A stretch of DNA of 64,000 bases from Brachyhypopomus gauderio (taxonomy: Eukaryota; Chordata; Actinopteri; Gymnotiformes; Hypopomidae), in contig NC_135212.1 in the NCBI RefSeq assembly GCF_052324685.1, forward strand, positions 12,387,657-12,451,656, written 5' to 3'. The notes under the pieces are model-generated. The model searched no databases, was not told the DNA's origin, and worked only from the letters and a program-made list of their open reading frames with translations. Positions 24,863 through 40,442 of the stretch are shown piece after piece. The position numbers and the translations under genes are program-made. The first letter of the stretch is position 1; every line of letters starts with the position of its first letter.

Positions 24863-26965
24863 TATATTGCCAAATGTCTTTTATGTTTTATGTTTACAAA
24901 CACGTCTTTTATCTCACTGGGAGCTTAGAAGAGGTTCCTTATGGGATGCAGTCTCCAACAGCAACATGATTCTTCAGAAAGTTTAATTTTTGAATAATCT
25001 AACTCTCTCTCTGTCTACCTTGGATGTAGTCTGGCTTTGTTCCAGTTGATTTTTGTGCCATGTGCTTTTGTTTTGGTTCTGTGCTGTTGTTTGGATTTAT
25101 TTTGCAGAACAAGTTATATGTCTTTGAGTGTATCAAGGTTAAGTGTGTATTGTCTTTGTTTAAACTAGGTCTGACCTGTTGTTGAATGTTGGACATATGT
25201 CAGTATGTAACTCTTTGTCTGATTTGTCTCATCTCTAGACTAATTACTGCCACCTGTTCTTTATTTCTGTAGTGCTCATGTGCCTCTTCCTCCTCTTAAA
25301 CAGCTTTTCTGTTCACTTCCTCCTAGCGAAGTATTGCCTGTTCTTGTGGACTACTAAGCGTTTGTTTTCTGTGCTTTCATGTTCTGACCTGCCTCTTGTT
25401 CTCAGACCCCAATCTCCTGTCTAACCTGTGAATGCCTGGCGGACTCTGCACCCTCGATACTGACCTGGACCGTCTAGATTTCTCCTTTCCTGAGTGTTTT
25501 CTCCTCTGCCTAAGTATCTGTGCCTATCCCTCAGGGACACTTCTCAGACCTGCACTCACCTTACTAATAAAACAACTGTAGCTTCTGGATCCTCGTCTCC
25601 GAGTGTTTGGGATCTGACATTTTGTTGCTGTTGGGGTGTCCATCATTGACCCAACAAGAACGGGCTCCTCCTTTGAGTCTTGGCTCCTCTCGCAGATTCT
25701 CCTCAAACTCTTGGGGAGTTTTCTTCTGCGGACGTCACCTTTGGCTTGGGCACTGGGTGTGTGAACTTGGCTCTGAAGTGTAACACTGCTTTGTCATAAC
25801 ATATGTTTGTAAAGGTACTACAAAAAATTGACCGATCAACTAAAATGAGAGATTCTCTCAGCGTTAGGCTTTGTTAACCTCATATATTTGGTGTCTGCCA
25901 GTTTACAGACATAAACTGAAGAACTTTCTATTGACATATAGTACTTTGGATGCAGAAAGAACAGTAATATGCAGTAATATGCAAAATCTTGGAGGACTTT
26001 TCAGAGTCTTTCAAATTGTTTGATGACTGAACAATAGTGTCTATATTAGACCTTTTTATGGGAAACTGCCTCTGGGTACACTGGGTGACAATATTCAAAG
26101 CCCACCGCCAGTGCAACCATCACCAAACCAGACACTGGGTGTAGCATTTCACCAAAATGCAGACTAGATTCAAACTCCCCAAAAAGGCTTAACAAAACCA
26201 TCACTAGAGCAGTGATGTTACTGATTTCAGTCTGCATATTTTTATAGATCTGCATTTTATTTGTTTTAGACTATTCGATTACTCATGGTAAATACTGCCA
26301 AACACTATAGTAAAATAGTATACCACATCCTTAAACTACAACATCAAAAAAGATGACAGCAATACAAGCTGATGTCATTGTCAGTAAGTTAAACAATCTC
26401 CTATGTCCATGTCAACATCAGTTAAAAGCTAAATCAACTGAAGCAGGAGAGAAGGTACATGTAGGAAGGCCAGCTGTCAAAACACACTTCATAATAAGCG
26501 TATTGTTCGCTGCTATTAGATGAGACCACACATATAATTTACTGTGGTGCTTCCTCTGTCCTGAATGGGCCAGAGATAATTATATTTAATGATGTCCTAT
26601 AATACACTTGAATAACAATAATATCAATGGTATTGCTGATAATACAGACTCGTTATTCAAATGTATAATGACATTATGTGGTCATGTTTATGGCTGCTAG
26701 CGAGATATTTAGCTTTGCATTTTGCTGGGCATTTACGTCATGCTCCAGACACATGGCCAAGGCTATAGGGCCACCTTTTAAACTGCCATAACATGTACGC
26801 CCCCTGAAGTCTCAGAAGAACTGCATCGCAGTTTCGAGAGCTAAGCTTGGGTAAATGCTGTGTAAATTGGGTAATGAATGGTAGATTAAAAATATTCTGA
26901 ATGTTTAACTGAGAAAAATGAATTTATCTGATTGTATTAGATTGTTTCTGTTTGTTGAGAGGGCT
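24863..26965. other. Gene-free stretch upstream of channel gene 3
   Basis: No gene is supported. The part 25240-25640 (aataaaacaactgtagcttc near 25566, then ggatctgacattttgttgct) resembles the 3' end of an LTR followed by a primer-binding region, boundaries unclear. The rest appears unique. Confidence 0.4.
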
Positions 26966-29900
26966 ATGATACCCACTAAGAAGATTCTGAAGTCACTCTT
27001 CATCCTTTCTGTGCTGATAGGTAAGACAACTTGACCACGCAGGGTACTTTTATGTAACAAAGGAGTCTTAAATTGTTACTTACAATTTAGATACAATTTA
27101 ACTAAAATGCACTATGTACAAATGTTTTGAAAATACTTAAAAAAGAGAAGAAAATACCAGACTAAACCAAATGTTTTGAAAATATATTTTGTTCTTTCAT
27201 CAGATATTAGTAATGAACAAATGTATAACTGGTTGTCTGGTTGCAGTGTTGGCTCTGGCTGGCTCCACAACAGACTGTGACTCGCGTCGATGTCTAGCTA
27301 ATACGTTAATTACAGAAAAACTCTTTAGCCCTCCACAGACTTCAGGCTGTCTTATCATAGTAAACCTCACATCCATCCAATACCAGACTATCGCTTTTGT
27401 AAGTCTTCTCTCTTAATCCGACTATAAGTGAGCGTTGCTGTTTTGAAAAAAAAATCCAGATTGATCATTCGAAAATATTCTGCTTAGGATACTCAAACTT
27501 CACAATTCTCAAGTCGGATAAAGGTCAACTTGGTAAGTGTTCATTATCCTTCAAGTTTTCAACTTGGCCTGTTCGTTGATATTTGTTGATGAAGGACCTC
27601 CACATACACCACAGCACATGCTGTACTTTTCCTAACAGGAATGGACAGACCCAGCCCTGGCATGGACCAATACAAAGTACAACTTTACTGAAATTATATT
27701 GCCAATTGATAAAATCTGGACTCCCAATCTGATTGTGGAGAATGCGTAAGTTAGCTTTCACAACATATATATTTTTTTCACAATATTATCTTTTCAATAT
27801 TTTCAACTTTAATTCACCAACTTAAGTCTCACTCTAGTTTTGTTTATTTATTGTTAGTTTGTTTGCTTTTGTTGTCATTGTGGTTGAATAAATAGTTTAT
27901 CTAAAGTGCATACTTAATGTGTTCATCAATGAACAAAGGGTGCTTCCATCTAGATAATTTTGTCTTTAAATTGACTGTTTAATAAAAGTCATTGACTGAA
28001 TTAAAAGAAAACAGGTAACGTAGTATCAGGGTTCTAATTTCTTCCCTTTTTTGCAGTGTAAACATGTTGGTGAAGCCTGTTTATAATGATGCCGTGGTGA
28101 AAAGCGATGGCACTGTGAACTATGCCATTATTATGTATATAACAGTGGTGTGCGCACTCAATCTCTTCACCTTTCCCTTCGTGACTGATGCATGTCCCGT
28201 GGCCCTCAACGGATGGAACCAAAGCTGTAAGGAGCTGACACTCAGACACTAAGTAGTGGAAAGGAGCTTAAGGATAAAATAGCTAATTTTCCTGATAAAA
28301 TAGCTGATAAAACACTTTTGAGCACGTAGGGTAAAACGTGTGATTTCCAGATGCGGCAGATTGCACACACAACCCTTGTAAACATACTCAGCAGTGTGTT
28401 CTCTGGCAGAGTTTGATTGCTATATAAATGCAGAAAAACAACTACATGACATTTGCTGATTGGTTTTACACCAGTGTGTAAGGGACCCAAAAGTGTTTCA
28501 TTCTTTCGTGTGTAATGTATTTAAGGATATTTCGATATATATGCTCGAATTTGACACATGTAATGTATTTGATACTTAATCTGGGACAGTGGAATGGTAT
28601 TTGGTTCCAAGTGGGGATGTAGAGCGACGGTACCTGAGATCGCCAGCAGGGGGAGTTTAGGGTCGTGAAGGGGAAACCAACCTTCTCCTCATTAAAGATG
28701 TGCGAGAGGAAAGAATGTGTTGGCTAACTTTCTTACTTACTATTTACATTTAGATGGACATATCCTGTTACTTAATGTAACACAAATTAGTAAATATGGC
28801 CTTGCATTGTATGTTCAAACAAATGGTCGTCGAAATGTTTTTAAAACAGTGTTTTCCGTTTTAAATATTTTGGCTAATCGTGCCATAGTTACGCAGCTAT
28901 GTATGTTAGATATGTTGGATATGCTAAAAGAATCATTCTCTTACTGTAGCTATGCTAAATTGGTAATTTATATATTTGTAATCCAATTCATGTGGGAATC
29001 AGACAAAATAGAGATGTTTGTATTTGTTCAACATTATAACTCACTCATTAAATGTGCGCTAGAGGAGAGGCTGTGTTGTCTAACCTGTTTAGGTGCTCTT
29101 CGCATTTAGGGCATTTACATTTGGAGGCATGTTGATATAAAGTTTACCCCCTGGACAGTGGGAAGGTCTTCTAATCTTCTTGTAAAAAAAAAAAGAAACA
29201 TGTATGTTGGGCCCCTTACATGTGCATGGTGTTAGCTCAAGAAATTATGGAATTCTAGTAGAGAGAGAGAAAATCGCCTCAGATGGTGTTGTGGTCAGTG
29301 AAGGAAATTTTTTCCCTTAATGGCATTTTATCTGTGAGTGTTGTCACTGTGTATGTTTGATGTGTATGATGTGGCTGTGCTAACTGTTCAACTTTGAGGA
29401 ACAACAGAGCCGAAACTATCATTCCACCCTTAGACTGATACAGGACCTCCAGGTGACACCAATGTGGAGTCTCAGCAGAGGTGTTTGGGCTCCCTTAGGA
29501 TGGTGTTAGTGATGACTGCAAATGGTGACCCACTAATATACTAAGCCAATTTCACATTCCTGTGGAGAACTTTGTGAACTTTTGGTGAAGTTGTCATACC
29601 AGTCTGATATGGTGCTTTCTAAAGTTGTGCCATGAAGCTGTGACATATTGTGAGTCTATTTAATTCCTCAGTAGGGATGTAGTGTTTGTGGACCAATAAA
29701 ATTCCTCTGAAATACAAAAGTGATTAAAGGGAGATGAACACAGCGCCCTGAACCATGACAGTGTTGGTGCTAATTGGTTACCTGAAGTTCCAGAATGTTT
29801 TGAGGTTCTGCCAGGTAGTCAAAGATTCTGGTTCAGTGTTTTGCTTTGAATCTGGGGATGAGTTTCTGTGGTGACACCAAACTAATGGTTTAGTGAAGAG

Positions 29901-32779
29901 AAGAAACAGCATCGTCACCTATGGGCTCTAGATGTCTTCTGTGGATCTGTGATGGCCATGGGACTGGCAATTTGATTTTGACAAACCTTCAGGCCAATCT
30001 TCCTCACATCACCAGTGCACAGAACCTGTGATGACATTTACCAGTATAGCATCACTGTACTCATGAAGCCATTTACCAGTATAATATCATATGATAGTAT
30101 TAGTACAGAATCTTTATAACCATTCACCGAATACTGTATCATAAGGAAAATATTCTGATTATATTGTTGCATATTGTGATTGTTGTGACAGTCTTTTCTT
30201 ATTTGCACATTGCAATTAGACACTAATGCAGAATTACCTCTGTACATTTTAGAATGATCATTAAAGTGTAATACAGTAGTAGAGGCTTACTGACATTATT
30301 ATTTGTGTTGGTTCAGCTTGTGCTATGAAGCTCCTATATGGGTCAATAATACCAGTGGGACCAGATCAAGGACAGTGGCAAACTGATTCAGTGGACCTCC
30401 GTGGAGACGACTTTAACTACCTCAATGTAAACATTCAGTTCTATGCTAATGTCAAATACATATTTGTAACTGTTTTAGAAGTTTTAAGCTTTATATAAAT
30501 GAATTTTACTTCAGTATAATCAGATGAAATATAGAGTTACATAGCTACATCTAAAACAGGGATGACTAAAATTATTTTCCCTTCATTTTGGATTATATTT
30601 GGTCGTTTGGAGTTGAAATCTCCTGATATTTTCGGACATATTTGACACAGTCTTGTTTCCTGAATGAATGTGTGTGTGTGTCTTGGTGGAAGACTTAATT
30701 CACTGAACTTTCCCATAGATCACTTTGTCCAACAACCCATTTACCGTGATGGTGTCACTGGTCCTGCCCACTGCATTGATAATGGTGGCTGACCTGGTGA
30801 GCTTTGCTCTGCCGTTGGATGGCGAACGCAACGCTTTCAAGATCAAGCTGGTGTTCAGCTTCACCATGTTTCTGCTCATGCTCAGTAAACAGCTTCCCGG
30901 AGCCGGACCCTGCAGTCCTCTGCTCTGTGAGTGGGGCTCTTTTAAATCTACATGTTCACATCTGTGAATGGGGCTTCTTTAACCCTAGCTCTTTTACTTA
31001 ATTAATTTACTTTAATGGTAGCTGCCTTATACTGGATGACAGTGGGTGAAAAAAGTACTAAAATCAGTAGGCTACAACATTTAACCGTGTCCATTCACAT
31101 GTAAATTAATTCCTCACATGACAAACTTTCATTTCCAATTTCTGTTCTATAAGGTCCCCTTATGTTAATATCTCTCCCAATATTTTTTATTATGATGAAT
31201 GGGTTTTATGAAAAGGACTGTGGTAAGAAGGTGATGATGGCTGCAATTTTCATCTTCTGCGTAAGTGCACCCAAAATGGCAGTTCCAATGTCAGCCATCT
31301 TGGTGGCTTCAAATATTCAGTATGGGAGTCAGTGATGACATACTATCCATGTACATGTGTACAGTCACACTATACTGTTATGGTCTTGTTTCTTTTAATA
31401 CAGGTTGACGCATCTCTGATCTATGCAAATGCAAAGAATACTTAGAAAAAATATTAGAAGATTTTGATGATGTCCATTATATTTGAATATTTTTTTTAGA
31501 TGAGTAGCAAGTTGAATGTGTTTGACTTGGAACTAGACATTTAACCCAATATCTTCGCTGATATGGATTTTATTTTAGTTTTTGCTAAAAGTTGTACAAA
31601 TTGATACTTTTCTTTTTTTTGTAAGATTACCACTTTTGCTTCTGCCTGCTTGTACTGGTGGTGAGTCTGCTGATATCCATGAAGTTGACATGGATGGCTA
31701 AAAATGGCAGCATGTGGCAACACTGTGTACAAAAGGTGTGTGGCTCACGCACACCCAAAGATGGACAGGACGGCAGGATAAAAGGTAACCTGTCTCTGTC
31801 TGGGATTTCATACAGTAAAGCACATAAAAGTGTTGGTTTTTTTTCCTTTTCTTATTGTCGGGTAATGGTGTGAGGCCTTGGTTTTGTCAGAGAGTAAGAG
31901 AGAATATATGCCTACATATACTGTTCCATTTTCAGAAACCCTGTTATATACATCAGTCGGGGGAAGGTAGGGCAGAATCAGATTATGGAGTCCACACTGA
32001 CAGGAGAAAGGGAGGTTGGAAGAAATGTTTGATCACATAATTGGAATGAGACACCTCCTATCTCATAGTACCATACAGTGACGAAGATGGTCACTGAGGA
32101 AGTTGAAAGTGGACTGCCGCCCTTAACCTTTGACTTTTTAACACACCTAACTCTGAAAATGCCCCTACATTCTGACACAAGGCTCCAATTTATAAAGCCT
32201 GTAAGTCAAATAGTCAAGCAAAAGTGAAAGTTGACACTATAAAATTGTGAAAAAAAAAACAGCTAACTATGCTTTAAAGTTTGCTTTACCTGCCCATTGC
32301 TGGGATGTCCAACTTGTCAGCAACCAGAAAGAGACAACTTATAATGCAACAGTATTTCAGTGGTTTCAAGTGTCTTGAAAAATAGTAGCAAACATTTTTC
32401 ATCAGGCACCATTTTGGGTCAATAAAAGATTCAGCAAATTACTTGGAGTATTTATTCCATTATTTATTTGCGTGCTATAACCTATAAATATCAAATAAAG
32501 ATCCAAGCTGATACCATCTACTCTCTTTGAACAGATTCCATCTGGGACATAACGAACGCAATAGAGCTGACAACAGCAGAGATGTCTGTCCAGAAAATCT
32601 CAAATTTTGTCCAAAAAATGGACAAAGAAGCGAGGGAGCAGAAGAGGAGGCACAACTACGCAAAGTCCTGGGACAGAATCTGTTTCTACGCGTACCTGAT
32701 CCTCGACATCATCTACAGCTTTAGCGTACTCGGTCTCACCAAATCAGAATACTGTAAGACTAATAATTTGGACTTTTAA
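26966..32779 (+). CDS. Cys-loop ligand-gated channel subunit, 5-HT3/ZAC-like, paralogue 3 (divergent pore)
   Basis: Nine exons: 26966-27020, 27247-27398, 27488-27532, 27639-27745, 28057-28226, 30317-30426, 30719-30926, 31626-31784, 32535-32779; joined CDS 1251 nt, 416 residues. Same phases as the other two. Contains C-SRRCLAN, EWTDPALAWT, IWTPNL, Cys-loop CALNLFTFPFVTDAC then GW, DQGQWQ, M1 ALIMVADLVSFALPL, M3, MA helix, M4 and tail CKTNNLDF. M2 reads AFKIKLVFSFTMFLLMLSK: position -1' is Glu as in 5-HT3A, but 6' is Lys, the 9' gate residue is Phe and 20' is Lys. The Cys-loop Asp is Val and pre-M1 reads LSNNPF. Exon 6 is 12 nt shorter than in the paralogues. It may be an obligate partner subunit rather than a stand-alone channel; that is inference. 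Confidence 0.87.
28477..29220 (+). mobile_element. Putative solo LTR in intron 5 of channel gene 3
   Basis: Begins TGTAAGGGACCCAA and ends TTGGGCCCCTTACA, near-perfect 14-bp inverted ends of TG...CA type, 744 bp apart. No clear target duplication was found. The 130-codon ORF inside (28717-29109) has no recognisable similarity. Confidence 0.5.
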
Positions 32780-35427
32780 GACAATGCTGAAGAGTCAGCT
32801 GTTGTTTTCTATCTTAACCATTGCAGGTTAAAAACAAATGCATAAATATGGTCACAAATCTCCCGTGCAGATTATTGTAAGAAAATGATCAATGAATATT
32901 ATATACTAAATTATTATCACATTTATTTAAGACTTATTTCTCATTTACATGGACATATATACTATTTTTAGGATACCAATGGCAATCCAAACTATTTACA
33001 AACAGGCATAGATAAGATAAGGGTTCTAAACTAATTTTAAGGTTTTTTGCACAAATTATCTGTCAAACTCATTACTGTCAACCTCAGCTTCCCAGACCAC
33101 ATTCAAGAGGCCTGTGGGAAAACTCTGATGAGAATTAGAATGCCAAAAAGAACCACAGTGTTTCAGCTAAAGAACAGATAAGGCAAAGCCAAACATTGCA
33201 TTCCTTCAAAGCCCTGGGGAATCTAATTATGTTAATCTTCCTCTTCTAAAGTGCACAATATGAAAATAAACACAGTGTGGTCTGCAAAACTATTCTAAAT
33301 TGAAGGAATTGTTTTATAATTATAGTTTAAAAATATTTATAAATAATTTATTTAGCCAGAGTTTCTCCTCTTCCGATATAAAATGGTCCTGATGTTGACT
33401 GAAGCTCACGAGATAGCATTTGCTTACACTAAACAATCTTGTAGTCATGAGGTAATTCTATGGCCAATATGTTCTTTTAACCCAGTTTCATTGTGTGTTG
33501 AGCACTTGAATGTTTTGACTCTAGTTTGGTATCATGAACATTTTTAATGAAGAGGAAAATATTCTCATGCCAAAAATATATGACACAACTCAAACACACA
33601 AGGTCTGGTTTCTCCCAAACCAGGTAACCTGGTGGCCTGAGCCACAAGCTCGTGTCTAGTGACTGGATTTTCTGTGTGCAGTTCATGCTAAAGGCGGCCA
33701 TCACCCTGATCACTCTGTTAGCACCCAGAGGTATAAGAGGGATCAGTAAAAGCTGAACCAACACAGTGAGGATCCATCTGCCAGCCATATTTATAACAGG
33801 ATTGGTCAGGCCAATGTGATTCTACTCCTATACTCGTCTTGGCCGATCAAATGTGTGTGTGGACCAGGGTCGGCCACTCACCCTGTATATGGTCCATGAA
33901 GATGAGACTGATTCAGCATTCGGGGTTTAGATGAGAGGTTTGGTTTATGGGAAGAGCAGAGATCAGCAACAAAATACACCAGACAGGAGAGCACACTCAG
34001 TTTTCATGACAGATGGCAATACTTCGCAGTGTGGAAGTAGAAACGTTACTCTTAAGTAGCGCGTCTGATGAGTAGCTGCAATTGGGAACAGGTATTAGAA
34101 GATGATCAAACTCATCTTTGTCTTCGCTCCGATTGTCTGCTTTTGGGCATGATGCTACTGAATCAGTCAAACCTGTGAAAACAGCTCTCCTTCTATTTAC
34201 AGCATTTGGTAGACACTCTTACCCCCTCCCTCTGCCTGTCTCCCTGCCACTGCCTGTCTCCCTGCCACTGCCCGTCTTCCTCTCTGCCCAGTGTCTTCTA
34301 TGCTAACCAGTGAGTCAGCAGTAGCTCTACTGCTCCCAAACTGGACAGCTAATGGCTGTAGTCATTTAACCCCTCAATTTTATTCTCCTGACTGCATCTA
34401 AAGCCCTCTGAGGTGCATGATAATATGAAAAGTATACTCTCTGTATAGTATATTGTGAGAACAAATTTTGGGCACCAGACGTACAGTACTGTGGTTTTCA
34501 AGAATACAAACTGCTCATTTCACCCCTCTAAACTGGTTTATCTGTCTGTGGTAACCTGATAATATAATCGAATCCAGATTTGTTGATGTCTGCTCTAAAC
34601 TCTGATGAGAGGTTTGATACTTGTGAACTCTGTGTTTTATAAAAACAGGAGTCATGATTTTTAGATAATGTTGTAGCAAGAAAAGACATCAACAGGACAG
34701 TGTGGTGGGTGTCTACTGAATCTCAGTGACAGTGATGCTTAGAATTCCTTTTATAATATTGACAGATGCTAATTTAACAATACGATGCTTATCAGATCAC
34801 TGTTCTTTTGGCCATCTTGTAGAAGCTTAGGTTTCTATTTAATTGGCAGTCAGAAGATACCACAGGAACTGAGCTCTCGGCTGATTGGCACTTCGCACAG
34901 AACAAAATCAATAAATGTTGGCTGAAAAACTCTCAGCTATGCTGCAACCCAGCCAGTGGAGATTTTTATTACTGCGTCGTATTAAGAAGAAGGATTAAAT
35001 AAAATGCTTTCAACATTTTAATTCACAAAAACAAAAAGAATGAATAATTCCCATATACTATTAACATCTCCTTCATCTACTCTTCACCAATTAATGAACA
35101 TAAAAGGCTACTAAAGAGACATTTTCAGCAGTCAAAAGCCCTTATATAAATAATGTCAAAAGTATCTAACAATAAAATTTAATTTTACAATATGTTGGCA
35201 ACTTGTTTCTATATATTTTGGGATTTGAAAATAAATTTTAGAGAACAGAGAGAATCACACACAGATTTAAATGAAAATAAAGGTCACAGCCCACATTCAT
35301 TTGGTCACTAAAAGGAAAAGAACAAAAGGGACAATGGAAGGAGAATAAGGAGGTGGTTAGTGAGATGATCGGAAAATAAGTTAGAACATTAGCAGCATCA
35401 ACATTGTAGATCATCTGTATGGACACC
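32780..35427. other. Gene-free stretch between channel gene 3 and tvp23b
   Basis: No gene is supported. It contains a short triplicated cctgtctccctgccactg motif near 34237-34275. A - strand ORF at 33477-33788 begins with a hydrophobic leader but has no supported second exon. Confidence 0.5.
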
Positions 35428-37470
<2,043 letters not shown>

Positions 37471-39020
37471 TTCTGTGCGCTTTACTTCCTGGTGACGTGG
37501 ATGTAAACAAAGGTGTCCGTAGATTTGCCAGAAGGACCCAACTTTAAAACCTCGTTACTATGAACGAAATTTCCTAGACCCTTTGCTAAACACACAGAAA
37601 TTATTGATTATAAAATATTTATAAACTTGCAAAAAGAAAAAATAAGAAATAAGCAAAATCATAACGTTCATTAAAAAAACATAATTATAATGTTTTTTAA
37701 TTTATATTTTTATTAGGAACAAACGTTCCAGATTTCTAGCCCAGAACAATGCGGCGTAGCGTCTTTCAAATGAAATACATGGACAGGTCAAGGATTTTCT
37801 GATTTTAGGGGTTTTGTCCACTTTATGAGCCGTCTGTCCGCTTCATATCCCCCCGTTATATCAAATAACGCCAGAGGGCGCACGCGAGCGTCTCTGCGTG
37901 AATGACGGGGAATGAAACCAAACAGCTTTTTAGAAATTAAATGTTACTTTTTAAAGGTGAAATTTCCCCATAATTTCCATTATATTACTTTTACCTCATT
38001 TATACGTTTGCTTGCACAGCTGATGAAAGATCCTTTTTCTCTGGAAACGTTGTGTACCTTTGTAAAATTTTTACATCTATGTATCTTACCTAAGTACATT
38101 TTAGAAAAACACACATAACTGTGCTATGTTAAACCATAATAGATGGTTTAATAGATGACTGTAGATTGTGAAGTTCTCCAGAACCATCCATTACTGGACA
38201 TTTTGGGATGATGATCTGGATTCTCTTAGTGTTCTTAACCAACTTCATGAGGCAGCACCTGTGATGCCCTCAACACATTGTCATGTATGCTGAGCACATG
38301 TGATGCCCTCAACAATTTGTCATGTATGCTGAGCACTTGTAGGATAAGTGTATGAATGTATGAATGCAAAATGTATGAATTTTTTTAGGAGGCAATAAAA
38401 ATTAATTTAAAATGTCATTATTATTATTATTTTAACTAAATACTGTATTCAATGTTATGGTGAAAATCATATATTGCACATCTTTTTTGTTAACTTTTTA
38501 TGTTTTCTTAGAAGCAAATTTAAGCATAACCCATTAGCTAAATATCTATAAGACTATAAAGAAGATTCATTCATTCTGCTGATTCCAAACGTTTGACTGG
38601 TAGTGAATTTTATTACATTTGGTGCATTAAAGAACACTTCAAGTTCGAAGTACAGTTGATCTTTTATTCTGAACTAAAAAAATCTTTTTTAATCAAGAAG
38701 CACCTCATGCTGTTATATTAAATTTAGTTACTTATTCCCTAAACATACAGTGTTCTAAAAGTGGCCAGAGTGAAGAGATGTTTCTGATTTCCAAGTGTGC
38801 AAGGCGTGTGGTTTTAGGAAATACTGGTTAAACTGGTTTTCTGAACATACGGGGCTATGTGGGATGTTTGGAGCTTTGGTAAATATTTGACTGACAAAAA
38901 GTGCTGTTACGTTTTCTCATTAACAGAATGTTTATAGTTTCATGTGATAGTCACGCTGTTACAGACAGACTGAAGGTCACACTTGCTGTTGTTTCCTTGC
39001 GTCCTGTTTCACATTCTCTC
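37471..39020. other. Intergenic region between tvp23b and amn (divergent)
   Basis: tvp23b reads leftward and amn rightward, so both promoters lie here. A duplicated segment (catgtatgctgagcac) occurs near 38282-38335. A possible 3' splice site (cattaacag|AATG) at about 38926 could end a 5' UTR intron of amn. No further gene seen. Confidence 0.45.
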
Positions 39021-40442
39021 ATGATGGCACTCACACAAGACCTCCTTCTTTTTCTCTGTATTCTCAGTTCTGCACGCGCGCTGTACAAACAGTGGATCCC
39101 CGACACTAACTTTGAAAATGCAACAAATTGGGACAAGGGTGCAGTTCCCTGTGGGAGTGATCAAGTGGTGTTTCCAGCTCAGAACAAAGTAGCCGTGTAT
39201 GTGGGGGCAACTCATACACTTTCCGGAATGATCCTGCCTATGGATGGAGAGTTTATCCTGGCCTCAAGAGCTGGATTTTCCGTCAGAAACGGTCCGGATC
39301 CTGCCTGCGGTGCTGGTGTCACCACACAGTTCAAGGACCAGAACTCTTTGAAGTGGTTCGACCCAGCTCTGTGGAATGCGGCTGCTTCTGCAGATGACCT
39401 GCACAAAGGTTCATATCTCTTTTTCGTCCATGAAGAGAGCGTTCCTTGTCGGCAAGATGACGTGATGTTCCGGGATGCCTCGTCTTTCCGTGTGGACATA
39501 TCAGCGAATGGAAACAGTGTTCCTGTCAAGAGTGTCTCAGTTCTGGGTCAGACATTCAGCAATGACTTTGACTTTTCTCAGTATGTGGCGTCCAGCCTGG
39601 GTAAACTGCAGTTCCATGGATCCTCCGTGCTCAGAGTTGAAGGGTCGGCCTGCAATGACCCCACTGGATGCCTGTGTGGAAACTCAGCCAACCACGATAA
39701 GATCTGTGTGAATGTAGAGTGTCCACAGCCAGACTGCAAGAAGCCCCTGCGTCCAGCGGGCCACTGTTGCGAGGTCTGTGGTGCCATCGTGACCATCCAG
39801 TTCTCTGCCAGCTTCAACCTCCAGTCATATCGCCAGCACCTGCAGGACCGCTTTCTCAGCCTGCCCAAGTACAAGTCTCTTCAGGCGGCTTTGTCAAAGG
39901 TCTCAAAAACACACAGACTCCTGGGAGTCCTTGCTTATGAGACCACCCATGAGATCCAGATGGCTGTCCTGGACCAGAACGCAGGTCCAGGATCTGAGGC
40001 TTTGGCGGAGGGTCTTGCTCGTGAAGTAGTGAAAGATGCCAGTGCCCACGGCTCTGAGCTGGGCATCGATAGTGCAGAGTTCGAGGCCTCTTCTGGAGCT
40101 GGTAGTAGCGACACGTCTTCAGCATTGGCTGGGAATGTGGCGGGCGGGGTGCTCGGTACTTTGGTCGTGCTGACTTTCATTGTCCTCATGGTGGTTCTGT
40201 TTCGGAAAGGCAAGCTCAGCGTGCCACATTTGCACTTTCTCAGAAGATGGAGAAAAGATGGTGAGATTGGAGAAGTGAGTGGGCCCATAGATCACGGCTT
40301 TGACAATCCCATGTTTGAGAAAAACACATTGCCTGATGTTCCTGGACTGTATGGAGAAGAAAGTCTGAACACCATTACTTTAACACAGTCAGGCGTGCAT
40401 TTCATAAATCCTGTGTATGATGAAACTGATTTCACTGCATGA
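39021..40442 (+). CDS. amn: Amnionless (cubilin partner), intronless
   Basis: One open exon encodes 473 residues from the ATG at 39021, chosen because it begins with a signal peptide (LTQDLLLFLCILSSARA) directly before the mature start LYKQWIPDTNF; an earlier in-frame ATG is at 38928. The ectodomain has the amnionless pattern NWDKGAVPC, MILPMDGEFILAS, ESVPCRQDDVMF and FRVDISANG, then a Cys-rich VWC-like block around residues 232-255 (CPQPDCKKPLRPAGHCCEVC). A membrane helix follows at about 368-394, and the cytoplasmic tail carries two FxNPxF/Y-type endocytosis signals (FDNPMF, FINPVY). Amnionless anchors cubilin at the apical membrane for uptake of vitamin B12-intrinsic factor and protein. 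The length fits the human protein (about 453). Mammalian AMN has many introns; none here. A poly(A) signal AATAAA is at 40533-40538. Confidence 0.95.
   Translation: MMALTQDLLLFLCILSSARALYKQWIPDTNFENATNWDKGAVPCGSDQVVFPAQNKVAVYVGATHTLSGMILPMDGEFILASRAGFSVRNGPDPACGAGVTTQFKDQNSLKWFDPALWNAAASADDLHKGSYLFFVHEESVPCRQDDVMFRDASSFRVDISANGNSVPVKSVSVLGQTFSNDFDFSQYVASSLGKLQFHGSSVLRVEGSACNDPTGCLCGNSANHDKICVNVECPQPDCKKPLRPAGHCCEVCGAIVTIQFSASFNLQSYRQHLQDRFLSLPKYKSLQAALSKVSKTHRLLGVLAYETTHEIQMAVLDQNAGPGSEALAEGLAREVVKDASAHGSELGIDSAEFEASSGAGSSDTSSALAGNVAGGVLGTLVVLTFIVLMVVLFRKGKLSVPHLHFLRRWRKDGEIGEVSGPIDHGFDNPMFEKNTLPDVPGLYGEESLNTITLTQSGVHFINPVYDETDFTA

Noticed and set aside
28717-29109. 130-codon + strand ORF in intron 5 of channel gene 3
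   Set aside because: No recognisable domain, and it lies within a putative solo LTR.
33477-33788. - strand ORF with a signal-peptide-like start (MAGRWILTVLVQLLLIPL) and a possible donor at CCAG|GTTACC
   Set aside because: No second exon or family match could be found; could be chance. Worth an RNA check but not annotated as a gene.
38901-39020. N-terminal extension of amn by up to 40 codons
   Set aside because: The extension starts at GTG (or the ATG at 38928) and would put 31 or more polar residues ahead of a good signal peptide; the ATG at 39021 fits better.
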